Position numbers and translations under genes: made by a program
In this document: piece by piece, positions 10,112 through 19,956 of the stretch
Numbering within the stretch: the stretch's first letter is position 1
Layout: every line of letters begins with the position of its first letter
Notes under the pieces: model-generated
The model's database searches: none
The model's input: the letters and a program-made list of their open reading frames with translations, nothing else
What the model was told of the DNA's origin: nothing
Source of the DNA: Prado023 sp963777855
Lineage (GTDB): Bacteria > Actinomycetota > Actinomycetes > S36-B12 > CAIYMF01
Assembly (NCBI GenBank): GCA_963777855.1
Contig: CAVZRW010000011.1
Span: 62,001 to 126,000 of the forward strand
Length of the DNA stretch: 64,000 nt
Direction of reading: 5' to 3'

Positions 10112-11555
10112 ATGCGCTTCCTCCACGAGCTGCCCGCGCACGACCTCACCTACGACGACGCGTTCCTCGTGCCGACCCGCTCGGCGGTGGCCTCCCGGTT
10201 CTCCGTGGACCTGACCGCCCCGGACGGATCGGGGGCCACGATCCCGATCGTGGTGGCCAACATGACCGCGGTCGCGGGCCGGCGCATGGCCGAGACGGTG
10301 GCCCGGCGCGGTGGACTGGTGATCATCCCGCAGGACATCCCGGTCGACGTGGTCGCCGAGGTGATCGCCTGGGTGAAGGCGCGCCACCCGGTGTACGACA
10401 CCCCCGTGCGGCTCGGGCCCGACGAGACCATCGGTGCCGCGCTGTCGCTGATCCACAAGCGTGCCCACGGCGCGGCGGTGGTCGAGGCCGACGGTGTGCC
10501 GATCGGGATCGTCACCGAGTCCGACTGCGTGGACACCGACCGGTTCTCCCGCGTGGCCGAGGTGATGAGCGACGAGGTGTTCACGCTGCCCGACGGCGTC
10601 GAGCCGCGCGAGGCGTTCGAGGCCATGCACCGCGCCCGGCGCAAGGTGGCGCCCATCGTGGACGGCGACGGGCGCGATGGTCGGCGTGCTCACGCTGCCC
10701 GGGGCACTGCGTGCCACGGTGTACCAGCCCGCCCTCGACGCTCAGGGCCGGCTGCGGGTGGGCGCGGCGATCGGCGTGAACGGCGACGTGCGCGGCCGGG
10801 CCGAGGCGCTGCTCGCGGCCGGGGTCGACATCCTCGTGGTGGACACCGCGCACGGCCACCAGGAGAAGATGGTCGAGGCGCTGGCTGCGGTGAGCAGCGC
10901 CCGGCATGTGGCCCCGCACGTGCCCGTGGTCGCGGGCAACGTGGTGACCGCGGCCGGCACCCTGGACCTGATCGAGGCCGGTGCCGACATCGTCAAGGTC
11001 GGCGTGGGCCCGGGCGCGATGTGCACGACGCGCATGCAGACCGGCGTGGGCCGCCCGCAGCTGTCGGCGGTGGTCGACTGCGCGGGCGCCGCGCGGGAGG
11101 TGGGCCGCTGGGTCTGGGCCGACGGGGGCGTGCGGCACCCGCGCGACGTGGCCATCGCCCTGGCCGCCGGCGCAGGCGCGGTCATGATCGGCTCGTGGTT
11201 CGCCGGCACCTACGAGTCGCCCGGCGACCTGCAGACCGACCCCACCGGCCGGGCCTACAAGGTCAGCTTCGGGATGGCCTCGGCGCGCGCCGTGCGCGGG
11301 CGCACGGCTGACGAGTCCGCATTCGACCGGGCCCGCAAGGCCATGTACGAGGAGGGGATCTCGCACTCGCGGATGTTCATCGACCCGGAGCACCCCGGCG
11401 TGGAGGACCTGCTGGATGCGATCACCTCCGGGGTGCGCTCGGCGTGCACCTACGCCGGGGCGGCCTCACTGCCCGGGTTCCACGAGCGCGCCCTGCTGGG
11501 CGTGCAGTCCGCCGCCGGCTACGCCGAGGGCCGCCCGCTGGACCGCTCCTGGTGA
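10112..11555 (+). pseudogene. guaB1: GuaB1 family IMP-dehydrogenase-related protein, one frameshift
   Basis: Two frames together give a protein of about 480 residues, the family length. The first frame (from ATG 10112) has the N-terminal barrel part and CBS domains (ALSLIHKRAHGAAVVE, SRVAEVM) and ends in IVDGDG. The next frame continues with MVGVLTLPGALRAT. One extra base near 10674-10676 (cgcgatgg where cgcatgg is expected) causes the break. The rest is intact: GVDILVVDTAHGHQ, catalytic Cys loop GPGAMCTTRMQTGVGRPQ. GuaB1 of mycobacteria acts as a GMP reductase in purine salvage. A TAGCCT box 7 nt before the ATG indicates leaderless transcription. Either a real pseudogene or a consensus error; the perfect flanks favour error. 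Confidence 0.85.
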
Positions 11556-14500
11556 GCGCGGGCCCGCAGGGGCCCGGCATGCGCCTCGAGGTCCCCGAAC
11601 AGCTGCCGATCGCCGAGCACGTCGAGGCGATCACGACGGCGCTGCACGAGCACCAGGTGGTGATCGTGGCCGGCGAGACCGGCTCGGGCAAGACCACCCA
11701 GCTGCCCAAGATCGCGCTGGCCGCCGGTCGGGGCGCGGCCGGGATGATCGGCCACACGCAGCCGCGGCGGATCGCCGCGCGCACCCTGGCTGCGCGGATC
11801 GCCGAGGAGTGCGGCGTCGAGCTCGGCGCCGAGGTCGGGTTACGCCGTGCGGTTCACCGACCGCACTGCGAGGGCGACGAAGGTCAAGGTGATGACCGAC
11901 GGCATCCTGCTCGCCGAGCTCCAGCGCGACCGGGACCTGCGTCGCTACGACACGATCATCATCGACGAGGCCCACGAGCGCAGCCTCAACATCGACTTCC
12001 TGCTCGGCTACCTGGTGCGACTGCTGCCGCGCCGACCGGACCTGCGGGTCATCGTCACCAGCGCCACCATCGACGTGCAGCGCTTCTCCGCGCACTTCGG
12101 CGGCGCCCCGATCATCGAGGTCAGCGGCCGGACCTACCCGGTGGAGATCCGCTACCGGCCGACCGAGGACGTCGGCCTGCCGACGACGTGGACGCCGTCT
12201 GCGACGCCGTGCTCGAGTGCCTGACCTCCGGCGACGGGGACGTGCTGGTGTTCCTCTCCGGCCAGCGCGAGATCCACGACGTGGCCGACGCCCTGCGCGC
12301 CGCAGCTGGACCGGGTCACGACGGTGCTGCCGCTGTACGCGCGGCTCAGCGCCGCCGAGCAGCACCGGGTCTTCGCCCCCGGCGGCGGCCGCCGGGTCGT
12401 GCTGGCCACGAACGTGGCCGAGACCTCGATCACGGTGCCCGGCATCCGGTACGTGGTGGACCCGGGCACTGCGCGCATCTCGCGCTACAGCACGCGCCTG
12501 AAGGTGCAGCGGCTGCCGATCGAGGCGATCTCGCAGGCCTCGGCCAACCAGCGCGCCGGTCGGTGCGGGCGGGTGCGCGACGGCATCGCGATCCGGCTCT
12601 ACGGCGAGCAGGACTTCCTGGCCCGCCCGGAGTTCACCGATCCCGAGATCCTGCGCACGAACCTGGCCTCGGTGATCCTGCAGATGGCCGCGCTGCGCCT
12701 CGGCGACATCGCCGCCTTCCCGTTCCTGGACCCGCCGGACTCCCGGCAGATCCGCGACGGCGTCGCCCTGCTCGTCGAGCTCGGCGCGCTGCACCCCGGC
12801 GACGGGCCGCCGCGGTTGACCCCGCTGGGCCGCGCCTGGCCCGGCTGCCGCTGGACCCGCGCCTGGGCCGGATGGTGCTGGCCGCCGCCGACGCAGGCTG
12901 CGTCAAGGAGGTCGTGGTCATCGCCGCGGGGCTCACGATCCAGGACCCGCGGGAGCGCCCGGAGGAGGAGCGCGGCCGGGCCGACGCCGCGCACGCCCGC
13001 TTCGTCGACCGGGCCTCGGACTTCGCCACGCTGCTCAACCTGTGGGACCACATCCGAGAGCTGCGCAGCGAGCTCGTCGGCCAGCGGCCTGCGCCGGGCC
13101 TGCCGCGAGCGAGTACCTGAACTACCTGCGGATCCGCGAGTGGCAGGACCTCGTCGGCCAGATCCGCGAGGTGCTCGGCGGCCTGGACATCGCCTGGAGC
13201 AGCGCCCGCGAGGACTCCGAGGCGATCCACCGCGCCTGCTGACCGGGCTGCTGTCGCAGGTGGGCCTGTGGGACCCGCTGCGCCGGGACTACCTCGGCGC
13301 CCGCGGGGCCCGGTTCGTGCTCTTCCCCGGCTCGGCGCTGGCGCGGCGCAACCCCGAGTGGGTGATGTCGGCCGAGCTGGTGGAGACCTCGCGGCTGTTC
13401 GCCCGGCGCAACGCGTCGGTGCGCGCCGACTGGATCGAGGCCGCCGCCGGGCACCTGGTCTCGCGCAGCTACGCCGAGCCGCACTGGTCGGCCCGGCGCG
13501 GGGCGACCGTGGCGATGGAGCGGGTGACCCTGTACGGGATCCCGCTGGTGGCCGGCCGCTCGGTGGACTACGGGCGCATCGACCCGGCGCTGTGCCGCGA
13601 GCTGTTCATCCGCGGGGCGCTCGTCGAGGGGCAGTGGAGCACGCGGCACCGGTTCTTCCACGCCAACACCGCCGCGCTGCGGGCCGCTGAGGAGGTCGAG
13701 GAGCGCAGCCGGCGACGCGGGCTGGTCATCGACGACGAGGGCCTGTTCGCGTTCTACGACGCGCGCATCCCGGCCGACATCACCTCGGTGCGCCACTTCG
13801 ACGCGTGGTGGAAGAAGGCCGCGCGCCAGACCCCGGATCTGCTCACCCTCACGCCCGCCGACATCCACGTGGCCGACGAGGCCCTTCCCGACGAGGGGGA
13901 CTTCCCGCTGCGCTGGAGTGCCGGGCCGGCGGTCACCCTGGACCTGAGCTACGCGTTCGAGCCGGGCACCGCCGCCGACGGGGTGACGGTCGACGTGCCG
14001 CTGGCGGTCCTGCCCGACCTCGACCCCGCCGAGGTCCCCGGCGCGGCCCCGGGGCATCGCGCCGAGCTGGTCGCGGCCCTGCTGCGCAGCCCGGCCAAGG
14101 CGATCCGTCGGGAGCTGGGCCCCGCGCCGAACCTCGTGCCGACGGTGCTCGAGGCCCCCGAGCTGGCTGAGCGCTCGCTGCTCGACGGGGTCGCCGCGGC
14201 GGTGAGCCGGATCAGCGGGGTGCGGGTCCGCGCTGAGGACTTCGACCTGGGTCGGGTGCCGATGCACCTGCTGCCGCGCTACCGGGTGCTCGACGAGAGG
14301 GGCCGCGTGCTCGGCGAGGGCCGCGACCTGGCCGCGCTGCAGCGCGCCCACGCCCCCGACCGTGCGGCGCTCGTTGCCCGGACGGCCGCGGACGTGACGG
14401 TTCGGGCGGCGACGGGCTGGACGTTCAGCGAGATCCCCGAGTCGGTGCAGCGGGTCGTCAACGGGATCCCGGTGAGCGGGTACCCGGCGCTGGCCGACCG

Positions 14501-15275
14501 GGGGCGGGCGGTGGACCTCGTGGTCCTGCCCGATTCCGACGAGGCCGCGCGCACCCACCTGCGCGGGGTGCGCCGGCTGGTCGCGCTGCGCGTGCCGAAC
14601 CCGGGGCCCCGCGGCTTCTCGGGCCTGGACATGACCGCGCGCCTGGCGCTGGGCCGCTACCCGCACGGCGGGGCCGAGGCGGTGCTCGCAGACCTGGCGG
14701 ACGCCTGCATCGACGGGCTGCTCGCCGGGCCGGCGGTGCGCGACGAGGCCACGTTCGAGGCGGCCGTGGCCCGGATCACCCTCGAGCTGCCGAAGCGGTA
14801 CGCGGCCGCGCTGGCACAGATGGTCGCGTGCCTGGTGTCGGCGTGGGAGGCCGACCGGGCCGCCGACGAGCTGACCAGTCCCGTGGTCGCCGAATCCGTG
14901 GCGGACGTGCGCGCCGAGCTCGGGCGCCTGCTCGGCACCGGAGCCGCGTCGCGGATCGGGGAGGCCCGGCTGCCCGACCTGCGCCGCTACCTGCAGGCGC
15001 TGGCCTGGCGCACGACGCGGATCGCCGACGACCCGGGCGGTGACCTGCGCCGCCTCGACCAGGCCCGCGAGGCCGAGGCCCTGCTGGCCCCCGCGGTGCC
15101 CGGGTGGCCCGTGGCCGATCCGATGGCGGCGGGGCCGATGCCCCGGACGGCCCGTCAGCTGGCCGACGAGTTCCGCGTCAGCCTGTTCGCGCCGCACATC
15201 CGCACCGCGATGCCCGTCTCGGCACGCCGCATCGAGAAGTTCCTGGCCGGTGCGCCCGCGGGCGGGCGAACCTGA
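11552..15275 (+). pseudogene. hrpA: ATP-dependent RNA helicase HrpA with multiple frameshifts
   Basis: About 1,240 codons in pieces. Motifs in order: GETGSGKTTQ (I), IIIDEAHERS (II, DEAH box), VTSATID (III), ATNVAETSITVPGIRYVVD (V), QRAGRCGR (VI), then the DUF3418-type C-terminus, which is open from about 13235 to the end. Breaks occur near 11838, 12165, 12301, 12834, 13070, 13112 and 13233; each is a one-base gain or loss within GC-rich short repeats, and the sense resumes in another frame without lost residues. HrpA is a DEAH helicase of RNA metabolism. GTG 11552 overlaps the guaB1 stop; ATG 11579 is the alternative start. Seven indels in 1.4 kb beside the single guaB1 break point to a local consensus problem rather than gradual decay, but decay cannot be excluded. 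Confidence 0.85.
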
Positions 15276-15288
15276 CCGGCGGTGAGCC

Positions 15289-15870
15289 TCAGATCGCGAG
15301 CAGAAGCCCCAGCCAGGCTATGCACACCGCCAGTGCCGCCCCCGAGGTGAGCAGGCCCCACGTGGCGGCGAACCGGCCGGTCCGCCGGGAGATCCCCGCG
15401 GAGAGCCCGACCATGCTGGTCACGCCGCCGATCGGGGCGATGACCCAGGCGAGGATCCCGATGATCGGCACCACCGACATGAGCAGCGCCACCGAGCCCA
15501 GCGTCGCGCCCACCACGGCGGCGTTGTTGCGCATCACGATCACCGGCCGGGCGTCGACGCCCAGCGGGCCGTAGGCGGGGGGGAACGTGGACCCCAGGGG
15601 GGCGCGGGGGGCGAGCTCCCAGGCAGGGGCCGGCGCCCAGCCGTAGGGGGTGCCCTGGACTGCGCCCCAGCCCGGCACGGACTCCGAGGTGTGGGGGGCC
15701 GCGGGCCACGGCAGCGCGGTGGTGGGGTGGGTGTCCGGGGCCTCGGTCGCTGCGGGTGCGCCCGCCTGGGGCCGGGGCAGCGCCACGGTGTCGTGCTGGA
15801 GGACGAGCGTGTCGTGCGCTGCCTGCGCGGGATCGAACGGCGCCTGCGCCTGGGGTGTCATGTTCGCCAC
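15289..15870 (-). CDS. Proline-rich membrane protein, DUF4190-like
   Basis: 193 residues. The N-terminal 115 residues are low-complexity Pro/Ala-rich and acidic, probably cytoplasmic and disordered. The C-terminal part has two to three hydrophobic helices (VALLMSVVPIIGILAWVI; SGAALAVCIAWLGLLLA) with the small-residue pattern of DUF4190-type proteins. Function unknown. Start: GTG at 15870 is preceded at 7 nt by TACGCT (15878-15883), a leaderless arrangement shared with many genes here; ATG 15861 three codons in is the alternative. Confidence 0.72.
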   Translation of the reverse strand: MANMTPQAQAPFDPAQAAHDTLVLQHDTVALPRPQAGAPAATEAPDTHPTTALPWPAAPHTSESVPGWGAVQGTPYGWAPAPAWELAPRAPLGSTFPPAYGPLGVDARPVIVMRNNAAVVGATLGSVALLMSVVPIIGILAWVIAPIGGVTSMVGLSAGISRRTGRFAATWGLLTSGAALAVCIAWLGLLLAI

Positions 15871-15899
15871 GAGGCGAAGCGTAACCCCGACGCCGGCGC

Positions 15900-16388
15900 T
15901 CAGGTGGCTGCCACCGCCGCTGCCGCCCACACGCTGCCGGCCATCATCAGCGCGGCCAGCTCGATCAGGATGGAGAACCCGGTGGCCTTCATCGCCGCCC
16001 AGGTCGAGGCGCGGGCAGCCTCCCAGTCGCGCAGCCTCACGTGCTCGGCCACGTAGACCCCGCCGATGAACCCCACGGGCAGGCCGACGATCGGGATCAC
16101 GAAGAACCCCACGAGGGAGGCGATCCCCCCGATGATGATCGAGCGGCCGGGGACCCCGGCGGCGGTCATGGACCGCCCGGGGATCAGGTACTTCAGGACC
16201 TGGCCGAGGCCGAGGATCAGCATCATGATCGCGAACGCCGACCAGGCAACGGGGCCGCCGATCACCAGCGTCCACACGAACAGGACGACGATCACCAGCA
16301 CGGTGCCGGGCAGGATCGGCACGATGATCCCGGCTGCCCCGACGAGCAGCGAGATGACGACGAGGACGTTGAGTAGGGCCTCGTTCAC
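15900..16388 (-). CDS. DUF456 family membrane protein
   Basis: 162 residues, mostly hydrophobic, with about five membrane helices. The pattern GIIVPILPGTVLVI at the N-terminus and the glycine-rich GFFVIPIVGLPVGFIGGVYVAEH loop region (in the C-terminal half) are the hallmarks of DUF456, small inner-membrane proteins of unknown role found widely in actinobacteria. The ATG overlaps the stop of the upstream DUF7455 gene (ATGA), so they form a coupled pair. Confidence 0.85.
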   Translation of the reverse strand: MNEALLNVLVVISLLVGAAGIIVPILPGTVLVIVVLFVWTLVIGGPVAWSAFAIMMLILGLGQVLKYLIPGRSMTAAGVPGRSIIIGGIASLVGFFVIPIVGLPVGFIGGVYVAEHVRLRDWEAARASTWAAMKATGFSILIELAALMMAGSVWAAAAVAAT

Positions 16389-16606
16389 TCAGGCGTGCCC
16401 CGCCTGGCCGACTCCGCGCTCAGCGTCCCGCGGGCGATCCGCGCCGAAGCGGCCCGCAGGCCGTCCTCGTGGGCACGCAGGTGGTGGGCGCAGAACAGCA
16501 GGTGGGCTCCCGAGGCCATGGTCGCCTGGGCGACGGCCTGGGCGCCGCATCGATCACACCGGTCGGCGGCGCTGAGCGCCACCTCCATCTCGAGGGTCCC
16601 CACCAT
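16385..16606 (-). CDS. DUF7455-type small zinc-ribbon protein
   Basis: 73 residues. LSAADRCDRCGAQA and LLFCAHHLRAHE give a CxxC ... CxHH metal site, as in the small actinobacterial DUF7455 proteins that are regularly found next to the ParE/GyrB-like topoisomerase gene. The role is unknown. I start at ATG 16606 because GGCAGGAGG lies directly upstream; an open frame from 16648 adds 14 residues upstream of that ribosome site. It is divergent from parE and overlaps the DUF456 gene by 4 nt. Confidence 0.88.
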   Translation of the reverse strand: MVGTLEMEVALSAADRCDRCGAQAVAQATMASGAHLLFCAHHLRAHEDGLRAASARIARGTLSAESARRGTPE

Positions 16607-16627
16607 GTTCGGCCTCCTGCCGCGAGT

Positions 16628-16642
16628 CACTGGAGTCCAGTG
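16628..16642. promoter_or_regulatory. Perfect 15-bp palindrome between DUF7455 and parE
   Basis: CACTGGA-G-TCCAGTG is a 7-bp perfect inverted repeat around one base, located 21 nt upstream of the DUF7455 start and 108 nt upstream of parE. It could be an operator for a dimeric regulator acting on one or both divergent genes. Inference from symmetry and position only. Confidence 0.35.
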
Positions 16643-16750
16643 TGGCACCCGGGACCGACATGTGCAGGGAGGTTCGCCACGCGCGCAACCCGCCCACGCC
16701 GGGAATAGCAGCGTGCTCGGGATGTCGGTCGGCGTCGGTACCCTTGCCCG

Positions 16751-18859
16751 GTGACTGCGCAGCCGGTGGAGCCCCGTTCGGGCCGACGTTCCTCCAAGAC
16801 CGAGTCCGGGGGGTACTCGGCCAAGAACCTGTCGGTGCTCGAGGGCCTGGAGGCGGTGCGCAAGCGCCCGGGCATGTACATCGGGTCCACCGACTCACGG
16901 GGCCTGATCCACCTGCTGTGGGAGATCCTCGACAACTCCGTCGACGAGGCCCTCGGCGGCTGGTGCACTCGCATCGACATCATCCTGCGCGCCGACGGCT
17001 CCGTGGAGATCCACGACGACGGCCGCGGCATCCCGGTCGACGTCGAGCCGCGCACCCGGCTGACCGGTGTCGAGGTCGTCATGACCAAGCTGCACGCCGG
17101 CGGCAAGTTCGGCGGCGGCTCGTACGCGGCCTCCGGTGGCCTGCACGGCGTGGGCGCGAGCGTGGTCAACGCGCTGAGCGCGCGCTGCGACGTGGAGGTC
17201 GACCGCGACGGTCGGGTGCACCTGATCTCGTTCCGCCGGGGGGTGGCCGGGGTGTTCGACGGCGAGGGCCCGGACGCGGAGTTCTCCCGCAAGTCTGGCC
17301 TGCGCCAGGAGGGCACGTGCCCGCGGTCCAAGACGGGCACGCGGGTGCGGTACTGGCCCGACACCCAGATCTTCACCGCCGACGCGCGCGTCGATGTTGC
17401 CCTCGTGTTCGCCCGGGCACAGCAGACCACCTTCCTGGTCCCGGGCCTGACGATCGTGGTGCGCGACGAGCGCGACCCCGAGGGGGTCGTCGAGCGCACG
17501 TTCGCGCACAAGGGCGGCATCACCGAGTTCGTCGAGCACCTGGCCACCGGCGAGGCCGTCAGCCCCGTGCTGCGCCTGGCCGGGTCCGGGCGGTTCACCG
17601 AGACCGTCCCTGTGCTCGACAAACGCGGGCATATGGTGCCCACCGAGGTCGAGCGCGAGCTCGTGGTCGACGTCGCCCTGCGGTGGGGCACCCACTACGA
17701 CACCGACGTGCGCTCGTTCGTGAACATCGTGGCCACCCCCAAGGGCGGCACCCACGTGGCCGGATTCGAGCGGGCCCTGGTCAAGACGGTCAACGACCAC
17801 CTGAAGGCCACCAAGGCCCTGAAGCCCAGCGAGGACGCCGTCACGAAGGAGGATGCCCTCGAGGGCGCCACGGCCGTGGTCACCGTGCGCCTGGCCGAGC
17901 CGCAGTTCGAGGGCCAGACCAAGGAGATCCTCGGCACCCCGGCCGCCTCGAAGATCGTGGCCTCGGTGGTGGGCACGGAGCTGGGAGCCTGGCTGGCCAA
18001 CCCGCCGCGGGGGGACAAGCTCGTGGTCAAGGCCGTGGCCGAGAAGATCGCCAACGCCATGCGTGCCCGGGTCGCAGCCAGGACCCATCGCGACGTGCAG
18101 CGGCGCAAGACCGCGCTGGAGTCCTCGTCGATGCCGGCCAAGCTGGTCGACTGCCGCAGCGAGGACGTGGAGCGCACCGAGCTGTTCATCGTCGAGGGCA
18201 ACTCGGCGCTGGGCACCGCCAAGCTGGCGCGCGACTCCGAGTTCCAGGCTCTTCTGCCGATCCGCGGCAAGATCCTCAACGTGCACAAGGCCTCGTTGGC
18301 CGACATGCTCAAGAACGCCGAGTGCGCGGCCATCATCCAGGTGCTCGGCGCCGGCTCGGGCCGCACGTTCGACCTGGAGTCGCTGCGCTACTCCAAGGTC
18401 ATCCTGATGGCTGACGCCGACGTCGACGGTGCCCACATCCGCTGCCTGCTGCTGACACTGTTCCACCGCTACATGCCCGAGATGCTCGCCGAGGGTCGCG
18501 TCTACTCCGCGGTGCCACCGCTGCACCGGGTGGATGTGATCGCCTCCGGGGGCAAGCCCGCCGAGGTCCGCTACACCCACTCCGACGCCGAGCTGAAGGC
18601 GACGTTGGCCGAGCTGACGAAGGCCGGCCGGCGGTGGAAGGACCCGCAGCGCTACAAGGGCCTCGGCGAGATGGACGCCAGCCAGCTGCGCGAGACGACG
18701 ATGGAGCCCGGCCGGCGCACGCTGCGCCGCGTCCGCGTGGAGGACGCGCACGCCGCCAGCGAGGTCTTCAACCTGCTGATGGGCTCCGAGGTGGCCCCGC
18801 GCAAGGAGTTCATCGTGGCTGGCTCCGCCGAGCTCGACCGCGACAGGATCGACGCCTGA
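16751..18859 (+). CDS. parE: DNA topoisomerase IV subunit B (ParE; type IIA, GyrB-like)
   Basis: 702 residues. GHKL ATPase domain: EILDNSVDEA, DDGRGIPVD, KLHAGGKFGGGSYAASGG and GLHGVGASVVNALS. Transducer domain to about 400. TOPRIM domain with Glu482 in VEGNSALGTA and the metal ligands DADVD at 555-559, then KDPQRYKGLGEMD. The actinobacterial ParE pattern (SALGTAKLAR, LPIRGKILNVHKAS) separates it from GyrB (SAGGSAKQGRD). Partner ParC is not in the window. Usual family wording is EGDSA; here the Asp is Asn, next to the catalytic Glu. Start GTG 16751 has a TACCCT box 6 nt upstream (leaderless). Confidence 0.93.
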   Translation: MTAQPVEPRSGRRSSKTESGGYSAKNLSVLEGLEAVRKRPGMYIGSTDSRGLIHLLWEILDNSVDEALGGWCTRIDIILRADGSVEIHDDGRGIPVDVEPRTRLTGVEVVMTKLHAGGKFGGGSYAASGGLHGVGASVVNALSARCDVEVDRDGRVHLISFRRGVAGVFDGEGPDAEFSRKSGLRQEGTCPRSKTGTRVRYWPDTQIFTADARVDVALVFARAQQTTFLVPGLTIVVRDERDPEGVVERTFAHKGGITEFVEHLATGEAVSPVLRLAGSGRFTETVPVLDKRGHMVPTEVERELVVDVALRWGTHYDTDVRSFVNIVATPKGGTHVAGFERALVKTVNDHLKATKALKPSEDAVTKEDALEGATAVVTVRLAEPQFEGQTKEILGTPAASKIVASVVGTELGAWLANPPRGDKLVVKAVAEKIANAMRARVAARTHRDVQRRKTALESSSMPAKLVDCRSEDVERTELFIVEGNSALGTAKLARDSEFQALLPIRGKILNVHKASLADMLKNAECAAIIQVLGAGSGRTFDLESLRYSKVILMADADVDGAHIRCLLLTLFHRYMPEMLAEGRVYSAVPPLHRVDVIASGGKPAEVRYTHSDAELKATLAELTKAGRRWKDPQRYKGLGEMDASQLRETTMEPGRRTLRRVRVEDAHAASEVFNLLMGSEVAPRKEFIVAGSAELDRDRIDA

Positions 18860-18886
18860 GCGGTCGGGAAAGGTGCGGGGGAGCCG

Positions 18887-19462
18887 ATGACGCCGATTCC
18901 GACCGAGGACGAGCTCTGGCGGACGTGGCTGGGGTTCCTGGCCCGGTACGGGGCTGTCGAGGCCGACCCGGAGGCCGGGGCGACAGTGACGGTCGACGGG
19001 CGTGCGAGCCTGTTGCGGATGTCGAGGCCCAGGTTGCACGAGTACGTGACCGATTTCGTCGGGTAGCGCCGCGCGCACGGGTACTCCGACGGTCTGGTGG
19101 AGGGGCTCCCGCTGCCGTTGGTGGACTCGTTCGGGGATTGCTTCGGTCCGCAGCTGGCGGTCCACGCCGAGTACGCGCTCGAGGGCCTCGACTTCAGGCA
19201 CGTGCCGGGCTCGAGCCCTGCGCTGAGTTCTCCGGAGGTGGAAGGGGCGGCCGGACTGAGGGGAACGTGGTTCCTCCGGACGGGCCCGGCGGCGGCCGAA
19301 CGCGAGGACGAAGACGAAGGGGAGGCGCCGCCCACCTTGCGGCCGGGGGGCCGGGGCGGATGCGGGTTCCTGAGCGGGTGGCCGCGGGCGGATCTGGGAT
19401 GGCAGGCAGAGTCCCGGCTTCAGTCGTCCACGGGTGTGAGTCGGCCGGTGTCCACGTCGTAG
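18887..19462 (+). pseudogene. Interrupted gene of unknown function
   Basis: ATG at 18887 follows a GGGGGAG ribosome site at 18877-18883. The frame codes MTPIPTEDELWRTWLGFLAR and on to EYVTDFVG, then meets TAG at 19064-19066. The same frame continues after the stop with coding-like sequence (HGYSDGLVEGLPLPLVDSFG, AVHAEYALEGLDF), so a single base change probably made the stop. Past about 19250 the frame becomes Gly/Pro-rich and less convincing; its far end overlaps the carbonic anhydrase gene on the other strand. I do not recognise the family. Either a nonsense pseudogene or a base-call error. Confidence 0.5.
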
Positions 19463-19956
19463 ATCGCGCCGGCGACCACGAGGCCGGCCGGCAGCAGCGG
19501 GAAGCTGCGGATCCGGCGGATGTCGCGGCGCACCGCCGCCGCCTCGTCCTCGACGGTGCGGAACTCGATGCTGCGGGTGTCCACGCCGTACTTGTCGGCG
19601 ATGAGCGCGTGGATCTCCTCCTCAGCACTTCCGACCATCCGGCAGCGGGTGTGCGGCATGACCAGCACCCGGTTCACGTCCAGCAGGTAGCAGGCCAGCA
19701 CCAGCGTGCGCAGCACGTCCTCGGTCACGCGGGCCCCGGCGTTGCGCAGGATCTTCACGTCGCCGGGGGCCATGCCCACGATGCGCAGCGGGTCGATGCG
19801 CGAGTCCATGCAGGTGATCACCGCCAGGCCCTGCGCGGCCCGGCCGCTCATGCCCAGGCCGGTGAAGTGCGCTGCGTACTCGGCGTTGGCCGCCAGCACG
19901 TCATCGAACGACGCCGTGGGGAATCGGTCGTCGTTCGCGGTCGGTGGCTGGCTCAT
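19420..19956 (-). CDS. Beta-carbonic anhydrase
   Basis: 178 residues. Zinc ligands Cys49 (ITCMDSR), His102 and Cys105 (MPHTRC), with the Asp51-Arg53 dyad, mark the short beta-class enzymes related to mycobacterial Rv1284. They interconvert CO2 and bicarbonate in the cytosol. NAGARVTEDVLRTLVLA is the helical stretch after the first strand of the fold. The ATG overlaps the stop of the ferredoxin-NADP reductase gene by 4 nt (ATGA), so the two are cotranslated. Confidence 0.9.
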   Translation of the reverse strand: MSQPPTANDDRFPTASFDDVLAANAEYAAHFTGLGMSGRAAQGLAVITCMDSRIDPLRIVGMAPGDVKILRNAGARVTEDVLRTLVLACYLLDVNRVLVMPHTRCRMVGSAEEEIHALIADKYGVDTRSIEFRTVEDEAAAVRRDIRRIRSFPLLPAGLVVAGAIYDVDTGRLTPVDD

